A stretch of 22,102 bases of DNA. Origin: a virus. The notes beneath the pieces were generated by a model. That model did not search any database. It saw only the letters and a program-made list of their open reading frames with translations, and was not told the origin of the DNA. A program made the translations under genes and the position numbers. Positions 1 through 7,366 of this stretch are shown piece after piece. Location: positions 1-22,102 of IMG/VR virus record IMGVR_UViG_3300027834_000030. One strand, given 5' to 3'. Every line of letters starts with the position of its first letter. The first letter of the stretch is position 1.

Positions 1-447
1 GACACCCAGCGCCGGCGTTTCCATGGCCTGCCTGTAGACCGCTGCGGCGCTAATGGTGGCTGTAGGCGCATCCACCAGCGTCTCTTTCATCAGATCAACG
101 ATGAAGTCCGATTCAGCTTGCGTGAAATCTATCGCGCCTTCCTTCCACGTTGACATGATAGTGGCGCCAAGCGATGCCGCCCATTCATCAAGGAGCTTAA
201 CGACGCCCTGCACGCGAGTCGGCAGGCGGTCAACGCGCTGCCCTGAGCGATAGCGGCTTAGTGTACGCAGCTCGCCAGGGGTGAGGTTGTCTAACCGCTC
301 CAGCAGCTCCATCCCCAGCGTACGGCCTGCATTACCCACCACATCATTCATATCAGCCACTAAGCCGCGATTGTTTCGCTCGACGGCCAGGGCATTACGC
401 AGGACGGCATCAAAGGCTTTCTGCTGTGCGCGCTCGATCTCATCCAT
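1..447 (-). CDS. Phage minor head / head-morphogenesis protein, N-terminal part (truncated by window edge)
   Basis: Reverse-strand frame open from the ATG at 447 to the window edge, giving 149 codons without a stop. It begins MDEIERAQQKAFDAVLRNAL and continues as a mostly helical, charged N-terminal region. The start overlaps the portal stop as TGATG, typical of translational coupling. Proteins placed directly after a DUF4055-type portal are usually SPP1 gp7-like minor head proteins, which sit at the portal and help build the procapsid and stabilise ejected DNA. I see the frame, composition and context; the family name rests mainly on synteny because the more conserved C-terminal half lies outside the window. 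Confidence 0.7.
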   Translation of the reverse strand, partial: MDEIERAQQKAFDAVLRNALAVERNNRGLVADMNDVVGNAGRTLGMELLERLDNLTPGELRTLSRYRSGQRVDRLPTRVQGVVKLLDEWAASLGATIMSTWKEGAIDFTQAESDFIVDLMKETLVDAPTATISAAAVYRQAMETPALGV

Positions 448-1856
448 CACTCAACCCCTTCAGGCAGCGGCAAACCTCCTGTTGTCATCAGCGAAACCAA
501 CTCATCGTCTGACATGTCAGTAAGTCCAGCTTTGCGCATTGATTCAAACAGCACTTCATTCGGCGCACGATCAGCCATGACGATGTTGTAAACCACCTGA
601 AGCATCGCGGCGTCGACCTCCTCCTTGCTGAACTTGGGCTCAACCTTGAAGATGACTTTCTCAGCTACCTCAGCCTCTTTCATCCCTTTCCAGTAGGCGA
701 TATAGCGAAGCATTTGCTCTAACGCTTCAGCACCGTTCACGCATACGCTGTAAAGCGCGGAGTATTGGTCATTCTGCCTAGCCTTGCGGGCCTCGCCTGA
801 CTCCATGCCGCCAATGTCGATAGTCTTGGCGCCTGACTCAGCAGCGGCGTTCTGCTGGTCTTGCATGGCTTGGCGAAGCTTTTCAATGCCCGCGCCTGTA
901 AATTCTAGATAACCGCATTTGCCATTTTCTGGCAGCATCCAGGCAGCCATAGGGCCAGTGACGCGCATATCACCGTCACCGTTCATTGCTATCCAAGGCT
1001 GGGGATGAGCGGTGTAATGCATCGCAGTGTAGTAATCAGCGCTAAGCTGGTAATACTTGAGCGCGGCTTTAGCCATTGTCTGCAGAGGGATCTCGTCAAC
1101 ATCCGCGTTGTTGTCAGTACTTCCAGCAAAAACCGCTGGAATGAACTTTAGCGGCGTTGACTGGGTGCCGCCAATGAGGCCGGGGTATTCGGTATTTTCT
1201 ATTTCAACGCCTGCCTCGTTCATGATGCGAACGCGGTAACGCAGACCCTCTTGAAGATCGAGCACCCTATAAACGGTTTCGTATTCAGGTGCGAATTCGT
1301 CAGCCCCAGCCTTTAGCTTTTGCTCAGTGAATACCACCAGGGTTAAGTCTTGCCGCCCGCCAGCATCTGAGGTTAGCCAGTTGGGCGTCGTTTCAGCGGT
1401 GTAGGTCGCAATGTAAGGCTTCCCGTTATCGTCAAACTCAGCCAACAAAGGCTTGCGCCCTTTAGTCAGCAGGGCGGCAACAATACGCAAGTAGAGCTGC
1501 TTTAGGCTAAATCCGTCGCTGGTGGCCTCATTGAGCAAGTCTGACATTTGATCAGGCAGTTGAATCTCCGGCTCTTGCCGCGATACCAAGCCGACCATCG
1601 TGCGCAGCGAGTCTTTCACCCATAACGGGTACTCAGCGCGGCGCTTATAGGCGAGGTAAAGCTGCCTGGCCTGATCGGGCGTTAGCGGGCTGTTGTCCGT
1701 AGCTGCCAACGATTCGGCCTCGATCATTCCCGAGGTTTTGGGCAGGTAAATGATGCCGCCAGCGGAAATGGCACGCGGCCCGATAAGGGCGTCTTCCATC
1801 TCCTGCCATTCTTCGAGCATGGCGGTATATTGCGAATTCTGCGATGTGACCGCCAT
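447..1856 (-). CDS. Phage portal protein (DUF4055 type)
   Basis: A 469-aa protein starting MAVTSQNSQYTAMLEEW. It would form the dodecameric ring at one capsid vertex, through which DNA is packaged and ejected, and to which terminase docks. Length, the early stretch ending YLPKTSGMIEAES, the RRAEYPLWVKDSLRTMVGL segment and the C-terminal acidic helix region fit the DUF4055 portal-like family. A TTG two codons upstream is possible, but ATG at 1856 has an AAGAGG ribosome binding site at 7-nt spacing, so I chose it. It lies 30 nt after the large terminase and overlaps the minor head gene, in standard terminase-portal-head order. Late transcription from the left-reading promoter is expected. Confidence 0.85.
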   Translation of the reverse strand: MAVTSQNSQYTAMLEEWQEMEDALIGPRAISAGGIIYLPKTSGMIEAESLAATDNSPLTPDQARQLYLAYKRRAEYPLWVKDSLRTMVGLVSRQEPEIQLPDQMSDLLNEATSDGFSLKQLYLRIVAALLTKGRKPLLAEFDDNGKPYIATYTAETTPNWLTSDAGGRQDLTLVVFTEQKLKAGADEFAPEYETVYRVLDLQEGLRYRVRIMNEAGVEIENTEYPGLIGGTQSTPLKFIPAVFAGSTDNNADVDEIPLQTMAKAALKYYQLSADYYTAMHYTAHPQPWIAMNGDGDMRVTGPMAAWMLPENGKCGYLEFTGAGIEKLRQAMQDQQNAAAESGAKTIDIGGMESGEARKARQNDQYSALYSVCVNGAEALEQMLRYIAYWKGMKEAEVAEKVIFKVEPKFSKEEVDAAMLQVVYNIVMADRAPNEVLFESMRKAGLTDMSDDELVSLMTTGGLPLPEGVE

Positions 1857-1886
1857 TAGCAAGCCTCTTAGTTGAATATTTTGCGA

Positions 1887-3212
1887 TTAAGCGAGCCCAG
1901 GCATACGCCTCATGCCAACCTGCGGCTTGTAAATTGGATAGTCTTTAAAAATGAAGTAGCCAGCCGCGTCATTTGGATGGTCTTTATCACCTTCTTTCTC
2001 AGGCTCGCCATGTATCGTCCAGGCTTGCTGCTCCAGCGTGTCCGCGTAGGTCGGGCACTTGCTGATATTGACCTTGTATCGCCGCTCACCTTTTGCGTTG
2101 CAGAAGGCGGCATTCATGCTGTTCACGCGGTCTTTAACTGGCGGGTTGCTAGCATCGACAACTACCTTGAAGCCAGCTTGCTTGAGCTGAGTAATGTCCG
2201 TGGTAGATGCGTTGACGCTTTTTCGTGAATCACCGCTTGCATCAGGGTAAATGCGTATCTCGCAGGTCTTGCGGTAGTCACCGTCTTTGTATTCCCAGTA
2301 GCGCTCTTTGATCTGGCGAATCATGTCCGGCGTATCGAGGCCGCCCATAATCTCGTCAACAGCCCTAGGGTCGCCATCTCGCTTTACGTGAGTAATTGCG
2401 CTCATCTTGCCGACGTTAAAATCCAAGCCGATATAAAGCGGCTCGCCTTTGCTTAGCGTGTCGTTGCAATCACTAAGACGGCGATCAAACTGGCGGTATA
2501 CGGTGCCTGTGGTCAGGTTGACGAACAGACCGCGCAAGTAGGCATCAATTAACTGAGGCGGATAGGCCTCAAGAAGAGAGTCAATGTAGTCGTCAGGCAG
2601 ATTGGCTTCGTTGTCGTAGGTAGAGGCTTGGATCAGGCCATAGCGAGCGCCCATCTCTGGCTTTTCGCGCAAAGACTTAACGAATAGCTCATGGGTAAAC
2701 TTGAAACCTTCGGGCGTCGTCGTTACATCGATGCCGTTCTTAAGGCCGTCGACCTTGTAACGCATCCGGGCCATGATCTTGCGCCAGGCCATACGAGCCT
2801 TGGCAGCGGCCATAATATCTAGCTCATCAATCAATGCATGACCGATCTTGAAGCCGACGATAGCGCCTGGCTTATCCATTGACCGGCAAATGGTAGTCGA
2901 ACGGTATTGACGACCGCTGTAGAGATGGACTTCGCGGTTGCCTTCGCGTATCTCTGCCCGCAGCCCCATGGCGTGAGCGACTTCCTCAATGGTAGGGTAG
3001 AAGATGTCCCTTATCTGAGGGTAGGTAGGGGCGAAGTAGCCCATGTTTATGCCTGGATGTTTCCATGCGTGTTCACCAATACCTGCGCAGCCTACCCACG
3101 TCTTGCCTGAGCCAAAACCAGCCACGTAAGCGCGGAACTTATGTGGAAGCTGTAGAAAATCGCCTTGCGGCTGATTAAGCGTCACCTCTGTTTCGTTCTG
3201 GGCTGCTAGCAT
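1887..3212 (-). CDS. terL: Terminase large subunit
   Basis: A 441-aa packaging motor: ATPase plus headful or site-specific nuclease. Visible motifs are Walker A at residues 31-38 (AGFGSGKT), Walker B at about 126-130 (ALIDE), a coupling motif VTTTPEG near 163-169, and RNase H-fold nuclease acidic residues at D264 (GLDFNVG), D324 (IYPDASG) and D411/D415 (DHPNDAAG). Length is normal for the family and no key residue is missing. The ATG at 3212 lies inside the small-subunit gene (38-nt overlap) and has an AAGG element 7 nt upstream, implying coupled translation of the two terminase subunits. Confidence 0.93.
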   Translation of the reverse strand: MLAAQNETEVTLNQPQGDFLQLPHKFRAYVAGFGSGKTWVGCAGIGEHAWKHPGINMGYFAPTYPQIRDIFYPTIEEVAHAMGLRAEIREGNREVHLYSGRQYRSTTICRSMDKPGAIVGFKIGHALIDELDIMAAAKARMAWRKIMARMRYKVDGLKNGIDVTTTPEGFKFTHELFVKSLREKPEMGARYGLIQASTYDNEANLPDDYIDSLLEAYPPQLIDAYLRGLFVNLTTGTVYRQFDRRLSDCNDTLSKGEPLYIGLDFNVGKMSAITHVKRDGDPRAVDEIMGGLDTPDMIRQIKERYWEYKDGDYRKTCEIRIYPDASGDSRKSVNASTTDITQLKQAGFKVVVDASNPPVKDRVNSMNAAFCNAKGERRYKVNISKCPTYADTLEQQAWTIHGEPEKEGDKDHPNDAAGYFIFKDYPIYKPQVGMRRMPGLA

Positions 3213-3633
3213 CCTGCACCTTAAAGACTACCTGAACGGGTTGAGGGGCATCATTACCCGTATCAGCTTCCGGCTTATTCCGCCATCGGTCGGGCTTCCG
3301 GTTGTTCAGCCAAATAGCTGCCGCGGTTGTGTCCGGTGGGTAATGCTTTGTCGTTTGATGAGTAATGATCTCGCCAGCATTCTGGAAAACCTTCTCTTCT
3401 GGATGGCTATAACCAAGGGCGCGCTCATATAAGCGGGCAGCCACCTCGGCGTCAGCTAGAACCTTGCCCTTTTTAATGGACTCCAAAAACTCTTTATGAG
3501 CTTTCTTCCAGTTGTTGATAGTGGACTCTGGCACCTCAAAGAATCCGCCTAAATCAGCGTCCGTCGCACCCAGCAAGCACAGTTTGCGGGCCTGCTCGGC
3601 GAACTCCGCCCTGTACTTGGTAGGTCTTGCCAT
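3175..3633 (-). CDS. terS: Terminase small subunit
   Basis: A 152-aa DNA-recognition subunit of the packaging terminase. Residues about 22-46 form a helix-turn-helix (GATDADLGGFFEVPESTINN), followed by a helical oligomerisation part and a WLNNRKPDRWRNK segment often seen at the C-terminus of these proteins. It starts at ATG 3633 after AGGT at 6 nt. Its C-terminal tail shares DNA with the start of terL in another frame. It would bind the packaging start site on phage DNA; that site is not identifiable by eye here. Confidence 0.88.
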   Translation of the reverse strand: MARPTKYRAEFAEQARKLCLLGATDADLGGFFEVPESTINNWKKAHKEFLESIKKGKVLADAEVAARLYERALGYSHPEEKVFQNAGEIITHQTTKHYPPDTTAAAIWLNNRKPDRWRNKPEADTGNDAPQPVQVVFKVQDASSPERNRGDA

Positions 3634-3641
3634 GTGGTTAC

Positions 3642-3830
3642 CTATTCGGGATCAATTACACGCAAGCCGTTCTCGCCAGCTTGGAATGTGACGGTAAACG
3701 TGGGCAGGGCATTAGCAGTAGACTTCAACACCGTCTCAACCTGAAAGGGCAGCGCCTCATCCTTCTCATCTACCAAGATGTAAGCATCAGGACTGCATAC
3801 AGTGGAAACGCGCTTGATGGCGATGTTCAT
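3642..3830 (-). CDS. Small hypothetical phage protein, 62 aa
   Basis: Starts MNIAIKRVSTVCSPDAYIL. A longer frame from a TTG at 3848 exists, but ATG 3830 has AGGT six bases upstream and is the better start. The protein is mixed beta/alpha with no membrane segment or recognisable motif. It ends 9 nt before terS, so it belongs to the same late transcript. Function unknown; its position in front of the small terminase is a common place for short accessory packaging or unknown late genes. Confidence 0.6.
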   Translation of the reverse strand: MNIAIKRVSTVCSPDAYILVDEKDEALPFQVETVLKSTANALPTFTVTFQAGENGLRVIDPE

Positions 3831-3974
3831 ATCATTACCTATGGTCAATACACATTAGAGAGCGCCCAAAATGGAACGCTCTTTGATGCGCATCTACGCC
3901 ATCGCGGCGTGGCGCAGGGTTCCAGAGCCCTGCATGGAGATTATGACCACCTCCTGCCTTTCGGCTTGAGTCAA
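3831..3974. other. Short non-coding gap with two hairpins
   Basis: About 140 bases with no convincing gene. It contains two perfect inverted repeats: AGAGCG/CGCTCT at 3859-3864 and 3877-3882, and GCAGGG/CCCTGC at 3914-3919 and 3928-3933. Neither is followed by a clear T-run on the minus strand, so they are not convincing terminators. They could be mRNA-stabilising or processing structures in the late transcript. Confidence 0.4.
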
Positions 3975-4223
3975 TCAATCTGGTGTCGCTACTGCCATCT
4001 TTGCTAGCTCAAGTAACCCGATGCAGGCCAATACGTCATCAGCCCTTCGGCCTTGGCTGTAGGTAGCTAGCTCGCTTTCGTCTTTATCGCAGTCGTGAAC
4101 AATCATCAGGAGAGAAGGCTGGTATTCGCCAGACTCGATGCTGCCGGCCACGGCGCGTAGCGATGCCGCTATGTCTTTGCGGTACTGCGGGAGGTTTGCG
4201 TCAATTGGTGCGACGTTACCCAT
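3975..4223 (-). CDS. Hypothetical phage protein, 82 aa
   Basis: Starts MGNVAPIDANLPQYRKDIAA at ATG 4223, with AGGAG five bases upstream; a GTG six bases further up would collide with that site. The chain is soluble and helical, with segment PSLLMIVHDCDKDESELA. Similar short proteins with a conserved core (SGEYxxxLLMIVHD) occur in phages, but I do not know a function. It lies in the late operon between the terminase and lysis genes. Confidence 0.65.
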   Translation of the reverse strand: MGNVAPIDANLPQYRKDIAASLRAVAGSIESGEYQPSLLMIVHDCDKDESELATYSQGRRADDVLACIGLLELAKMAVATPD

Positions 4224-4235
4224 AACCACTCCTGG

Positions 4236-4337
4236 TCAATGTTTGCGCTTACGGTGCCAGTAGCACGACAGCAGGTAGACAGCGATGATGTAGCGGACAC
4301 GCAGCCAGGCTTCGAGGCGTTTAGATAACAGAGCCAT
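4236..4337 (-). CDS. Very small predicted membrane peptide, 33 aa
   Basis: An ATG at 4337 opens a 33-codon frame ending TGA at 4236. It begins MALLSKRLEAWLRVRYIIAV and has a single hydrophobic helix (about residues 15-27) between a basic N-terminal helix and a basic tail (HRKRKH). Support is a strong ribosome binding site (AAGAGGT, 6-nt spacing), tight packing between neighbours (17-nt overlap with the upstream gene, 12 nt before the next), and membrane-gene surroundings. It may be a minor holin, an antiholin or a lysis-associated peptide; this is inference from topology and place. Confidence 0.5.
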   Translation of the reverse strand: MALLSKRLEAWLRVRYIIAVYLLSCYWHRKRKH

Positions 4338-4509
4338 CTTGCGACCTCTTGACGATTCGCAGCTTTGCCCAGGGCGGCGCCACTGACATACCTTGATGTA
4401 TAGGGCGGTTCATTGTGTGGTCTATTCCGCTGTACCTATGCGAGTGAATGCCAAGTTCGCTCTGGTAAATCACGCTATAGCCAAAAGCCTCAATTAATCG
4501 CCTGAGCAT
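4321..4509 (-). CDS. Hypothetical phage protein, 62 aa
   Basis: Starts MLRRLIEAFGYSVIYQSELG at ATG 4509, which has AGGAG seven bases upstream. It overlaps the lipoprotein gene by about 20 nt and the 33-aa peptide gene by 17 nt, in keeping with a compact operon. The protein is basic, with no membrane segment and no motif I recognise. Its start codon lies inside the last codons of the lipoprotein gene, suggesting translational coupling. Confidence 0.5.
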   Translation of the reverse strand: MLRRLIEAFGYSVIYQSELGIHSHRYSGIDHTMNRPIHQGMSVAPPWAKLRIVKRSQDGSVI

Positions 4510-4744
4510 CACACATCTCCTCAAGCATCGCGCCTTGTTCGTCTGAATAAGCCCATAGCCCGTTGATATAAGCCTCTAAGCGCCGATACTCGCTATCCCC
4601 CAACCTATCCCATAGCTCGCCTTTGCTTAGCTCAGGCAATACAGGAGAGGGCGGTGGCGTGCATTCAGGCGTGACGTGGATGAACTCGGTAGTGGTGCAG
4701 CCACTTAGGGCCAATACAGCGAGGAGAGGTATCATGTATCGCAT
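4490..4744 (-). CDS. Lipoprotein, probable outer-membrane spanin (Rz1-like)
   Basis: An 84-aa protein with a lipoprotein signal: MRYMIPLLAVLALSGC gives an LSGC lipobox, so the mature chain would start at Cys16 and be lipid-anchored in the outer membrane. A proline-rich stretch follows (TPPPSPVLPEL), as in Rz1/LysC-type proteins, then an acidic helical domain. The o-spanin partners an inner-membrane coiled-coil protein to fuse the membranes at the end of lysis. It is longer than classical Rz1 and is not nested in an i-spanin gene. The candidate partners are the 91-aa and 124-aa proteins upstream. ATG 4744 and 4735 are both possible; neither has a strong ribosome site. Confidence 0.7.
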   Translation of the reverse strand: MRYMIPLLAVLALSGCTTTEFIHVTPECTPPPSPVLPELSKGELWDRLGDSEYRRLEAYINGLWAYSDEQGAMLEEMCDAQAIN

Positions 4745-4756
4745 ATTCGGCCCATT

Positions 4757-4781
4757 AAAAAGCCCAGCGCGGCGGCTGGGC
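4757..4781 (-). terminator. Rho-independent terminator inside the late operon
   Basis: On the minus strand a perfect 7-bp stem GCCCAGC/GCTGGGC (4775-4781 and 4762-4768) with loop of 6 is followed by TTTTT (4761-4757). It sits between the 72-aa gene and the lipoprotein gene, with head genes still to come downstream, so late transcription must read through it, pass by antitermination, or be attenuated here. Confidence 0.8.
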
Positions 4782-4799
4782 TATTGGTGTTCTTGGCGC

Positions 4800-5018
4800 C
4801 TAGAGGTCGGCGGTAAAGATGAAATTAATATGGCCGACCGGGCTGTGCGCTGCGAATGCTATAGGAAGTCGATCAGACGACAGCCATTTGGGCAGCGCGC
4901 CTAGCTGCCTTTCGTAGGCAGATAGAGCGTCATCCGATCCACTCTCTTCAAGATAAGCCGCTAGCTCTCTGTGATCCCACTCTCGGTATTCGCCGGATAT
5001 AATCGTTCCAATCTTCAT
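4800..5018 (-). CDS. Hypothetical protein, 72 aa
   Basis: Starts MKIGTIISGEYREWDHRELA. A frame from 5099 is open, but ATG 5018 has AAGG at 7 nt and the preceding 27 residues look non-coding, so I shortened it. The protein is acidic and soluble; no family recognised. It is separated from the upstream 91-aa gene by about 95 nt and followed by a terminator, so it could be a self-contained insertion (moron-like) in the lysis cassette. That is inference. Confidence 0.5.
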   Translation of the reverse strand: MKIGTIISGEYREWDHRELAAYLEESGSDDALSAYERQLGALPKWLSSDRLPIAFAAHSPVGHINFIFTADL

Positions 5019-5115
5019 AACGTCGCCTTCCCGTTTCGCCTTTAATGGGTGTGGCAGGGAGTAGGCGTCACTCCTTTTCGGCTGTACGGGCCTAGCCACC
5101 CTTAAATTCTACCAT

Positions 5116-5391
5116 TTACTGCCTAAATGAACCACTTGGCCGCTGGCCTTTAGGGCGTTGATCGGCTTCACGTTGCTTCTCCGCTGATTTCTCGCGCACC
5201 TGGGCGCGGGCGTCGTCGATAGCGCGCTCGGCATCGAGTGCGGCGCTTTTACTCTGCGCTTCGGCTTTCGCACGGATAGCTGCTTCGCGGGCGCGGTCGC
5301 GTTGGCCACCGGTGTAGAGCAAAGCGGCGCCAAGTAGTCCAGCGACTAAAGCCAGCGCACCGGCAATCTTTGACCACAGGCTGCTAAGCAT
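5116..5391 (-). CDS. Inner-membrane coiled-coil protein, i-spanin candidate (DUF2681-like style)
   Basis: A 91-aa protein with one N-terminal membrane helix (about residues 8-28, IAGALALVAGLLGAALLYTG) and a long charged coiled coil rich in Ala, Arg, Glu and Gln, ending RPSGSFRQ. This N-in/C-out single-pass topology with a periplasmic coiled coil is that of inner-membrane spanins. The start overlaps the end of the preceding holin-like gene by 8 nt. An out-of-frame reading nested inside has no lipobox, so there is no nested Rz1. Confidence 0.6.
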   Translation of the reverse strand: MLSSLWSKIAGALALVAGLLGAALLYTGGQRDRAREAAIRAKAEAQSKSAALDAERAIDDARAQVREKSAEKQREADQRPKGQRPSGSFRQ

Positions 5392-5608
5392 TAGTACCTC
5401 GCTTGAGGCCTGGCTGCTTGACCCCGCGCAGGTAGATACCCGCCGTATTGATCACCGCCCCGGCAATGCCAAACCAAAAGGGCGGTATAACCCCCTCCCA
5501 GAACGGTAACGCCATTTGCGCGTAGGCCAAAATAGCGAGCATCTGCGCTTGGTTTGACCAGAGCTTGTACCAGATAGGCGCTTCATCAGTTAGCTGTATT
5601 CGCTTCAT
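5384..5608 (-). CDS. Putative holin (DUF7940-like), 74 aa
   Basis: Starts MKRIQLTDEAPIWYKLWSNQ at ATG 5608, with AGGGG seven bases upstream; a GTG one codon earlier is less likely. After a polar N-terminus there are two hydrophobic stretches, around residues 20-35 (AQMLAILAYAQMALPF) and 42-61 (PPFWFGIAGAVINTAGIYL), then a basic tail. The combination of an amphipathic start containing a W-SNQA motif, two short membrane helices and a KR-rich tail fits small phage holins of this family. Its start overlaps the upstream stop, so it is in the same cassette. Confidence 0.6.
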   Translation of the reverse strand: MKRIQLTDEAPIWYKLWSNQAQMLAILAYAQMALPFWEGVIPPFWFGIAGAVINTAGIYLRGVKQPGLKRGTNA

Positions 5609-5982
5609 CACTCCACCCCTATCTCGCTTGTCCAGTTATTGCGCAGCCGCTCTACATCACCCTGGAGGGAGTTAACGCGGCGCTGCATCGGGCCGAGTCG
5701 ACCGTTGGCGATGTTTAGGCTCTGCTCGTTATCGTCGGCGCGGCGCTTTTCGTATTGCCAGCCGCCGATGATCACTGCGTTAGCCGCCATTAGGCCGACG
5801 CTGACGCGCTGTACCTGCTCGATGGTTTCCTGCTGTTCAGCGATGCGCTGCAAGTAGAAGTCGCGGTGTTCAAGTCGTCGTTGGTGAGCAGCGGCCCATC
5901 CGGTGGCCATGACCGTGGCGGCCACCAACATCAGCGCGACGATCCAGAGCGGCACCGGGTAACTACGGAATAGTCGTTTCAT
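5608..5982 (-). CDS. Single-pass membrane protein with coiled coil, Rz-like i-spanin candidate
   Basis: A 124-aa protein. Residues about 10-30 (VPLWIVALMLVAATVMATGW) form one membrane helix after a basic cytoplasmic start (MKRLFRSY). The remainder is a Gln/Glu/Arg-rich helical region with heptad character (IAEQQETIEQVQRV and the C-terminal NSLQGDVERLRNN). This fits an Rz/LysB-type inner-membrane spanin; a second weak hydrophobic patch (GLMAANAVIIGGW) leaves room for a two-pass holin-like protein. Starts at ATG 5982, overlapping the previous stop as ATGA. Confidence 0.55.
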   Translation of the reverse strand: MKRLFRSYPVPLWIVALMLVAATVMATGWAAAHQRRLEHRDFYLQRIAEQQETIEQVQRVSVGLMAANAVIIGGWQYEKRRADDNEQSLNIANGRLGPMQRRVNSLQGDVERLRNNWTSEIGVE

Positions 5983-6317
5983 TTTTTGCCCCGGATGCTC
6001 TCAGCGATGCTGTTGATGAGCGCTTTCAATTTGAGTTGCTGCACACGGTCTTGCATTCCATGCACTCCCATGAGGGCCATCCCAGCCCCAACGCCAGCAG
6101 CAGCCTCGACGGGTAGTTGATACGCACCGTTCGCCGGTATGCCGCTTAGGTATATAATCAGGTTGATCGTGCAGAAGGCGATGATTGCGCAGACCAAGGC
6201 GGTATTGCGGTTACCAATCAGCCAGGAAACAACAAACGCCGGAGCTGCTGCCGCAATGCGAGGATCTTGAAAGGGCATAGCCGCCCACGACCATAGCTGT
6301 GCCAGTAGTTCGGCCAT
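5979..6317 (-). CDS. Polytopic membrane protein of the lysis cassette, holin candidate
   Basis: A 112-aa protein with two or three hydrophobic stretches: about 22-38 (IAAAAPAFVVSWLIGN), 39-57 (TALVCAIIAFCTINLIIYL) and a glycine/alanine-rich one at 70-85 (EAAAGVGAGMALMGVHG), then a basic tail ending RGKK. Small size, multiple helices, a charged C-terminus and position after the endolysin suggest a holin or antiholin. The ATG at 6317 is preceded by AGGGGT at 5 nt. No family name can be assigned by eye. Confidence 0.5.
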   Translation of the reverse strand: MAELLAQLWSWAAMPFQDPRIAAAAPAFVVSWLIGNRNTALVCAIIAFCTINLIIYLSGIPANGAYQLPVEAAAGVGAGMALMGVHGMQDRVQQLKLKALINSIAESIRGKK

Positions 6318-6326
6318 GCGCGACCC

Positions 6327-6644
6327 CTATTTTTCTGAGCCGCGGTGATCTCTGAGCGCAACGTATGCAATGAGGACGACGATTTGATAAAGCGTTTGAA
6401 CAGCCATTCCACCGGCGGCGCGGTAATCGGGAGCCACGACTTCGCTAGCCGTGCCAAGACGCCATGCGACCATGCCGCAGCTTATAGCGGCAATCGCTAG
6501 CCATACCATGGATACCAGCCATTCTCGCCAGTGCGCACGGCTGAACGAAACGGCGCCGTGGCGTTTGTATTGTCGCCCATAGAGAATGGCGGTCACTGCC
6601 GCTAGCGGTATCTGTATGAGTGCGAAAATTGAATCAGGTGTCAT
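6327..6644 (-). CDS. Three-helix membrane protein, putative class I holin
   Basis: A 105-aa protein starting MTPDSIFALIQIPLAAVTAI. Membrane helices lie near residues 5-22, 44-62 (SMVWLAIAAISCGMVAW) and 82-96 (LYQIVVLIAYVAL), with a charged C-terminus. Three helices and about 105 residues match class I holins such as lambda S. A longer frame from 6734 is open, but ATG 6644 has GAGG at 6 nt and overlaps the endolysin stop by 11 nt. It is the best holin candidate in the cassette, directly downstream of the endolysin. Confidence 0.6.
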   Translation of the reverse strand: MTPDSIFALIQIPLAAVTAILYGRQYKRHGAVSFSRAHWREWLVSMVWLAIAAISCGMVAWRLGTASEVVAPDYRAAGGMAVQTLYQIVVLIAYVALRDHRGSEK

Positions 6645-7236
6645 AGAAAACCTCGCGGGCATTGCCTGCCTTGAATCCCTCCAAGTAAACAGCGCGCACC
6701 TTGGCGGCGGCTTCGGCTTTCGTGATGCGCCCATCCTGATCAGCGTCTAAGCCACGGTTCTGCGTATACGCTCGCGTGCCATCGCTGAATAGCACGGTGC
6801 CGAGCGGGGAGCTGATGTACTTTGGCATGAGGATGGCCATGTACATGTCTTCCAGGCAGCGAACGCGCTCATGCCATCGGTACTTGGTGAAGTAGGCGCA
6901 AACGTACTCAAGCTGGTCTACGGCGGTCATGCTGGCGAGGGCTTCGGTAGTGGTGCCCAGGTCGCGGGCCGTAGCCTCCATAAATTGGATCAAGCCTCGA
7001 CCGCTGCTGCCCGCTTGGTTTTTGATGCTGGGAGAGAACGTCCTGGCAGACTCAAAGGCCATACAGCCCATCAAGTCATCGGCCAAGTCAGGCCCCCAGC
7101 CCATGCGCTCGCAGATTTCAAATAGCTTGTCGATAAACGCATCATCGACTTTAGCGCCCCACGGCAGCATGAACGGCTGCGGGGTATACGTAGCCGTACC
7201 CTCTTGGGGTACATGCCTCAAGAAAGTAAAAGCCAT
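6634..7236 (-). CDS. Endolysin: lysozyme/transglycosylase-like domain with C-terminal EF-hand
   Basis: A 200-aa muralytic enzyme that would cleave peptidoglycan at lysis. Likely catalytic Glu62 sits in CMAFESARTFSPS, followed by SSGRGLIQFME (about 77-87), the usual transglycosylase motif order. Near the C-terminus, residues 163-175 contain an EF-hand calcium loop (DADQDGRITKAE). No signal peptide or SAR helix, so export depends on a holin. I chose ATG 7236 (AGG at 7 nt): longer starts lie within the tail of a terminator and the upstream residues look non-coding. It is the first gene after the tandem terminators of the late leader. Confidence 0.8.
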   Translation of the reverse strand: MAFTFLRHVPQEGTATYTPQPFMLPWGAKVDDAFIDKLFEICERMGWGPDLADDLMGCMAFESARTFSPSIKNQAGSSGRGLIQFMEATARDLGTTTEALASMTAVDQLEYVCAYFTKYRWHERVRCLEDMYMAILMPKYISSPLGTVLFSDGTRAYTQNRGLDADQDGRITKAEAAAKVRAVYLEGFKAGNAREVFYDT

Positions 7237-7251
7237 GGGATGCCTATGCAT

Positions 7252-7275
7252 AAAAAAGCCGCAGGGAAGGGCGGC
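7252..7275 (-). terminator. Second late-leader terminator (tR'-like)
   Basis: On the minus strand the stem GCCGC/GCGGC (7271-7275 and 7258-7262) with an 8-nt loop is followed by TTTTTT (7257-7252). It ends 15 nt before the endolysin ATG, so late transcripts must pass it to express lysis and head genes. Confidence 0.8.
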
Positions 7276-7366
7276 AACGACTTGGGTGAGTCGAGGGAAG
7301 AGTTGGGCCAACCGGCAGAGGCGATAAGGGTGTAGCCAGGGAGTGTACCGGTGCGGCCCGAACATG

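Noticed and set aside
5109-5333. Frame nested out of frame in the 91-aa i-spanin candidate, as a possible nested Rz1
   Set aside because: No signal peptide or lipobox; low-complexity Ala/Pro/Arg composition typical of a shadow frame. A real lipoprotein lies at 4490-4744.
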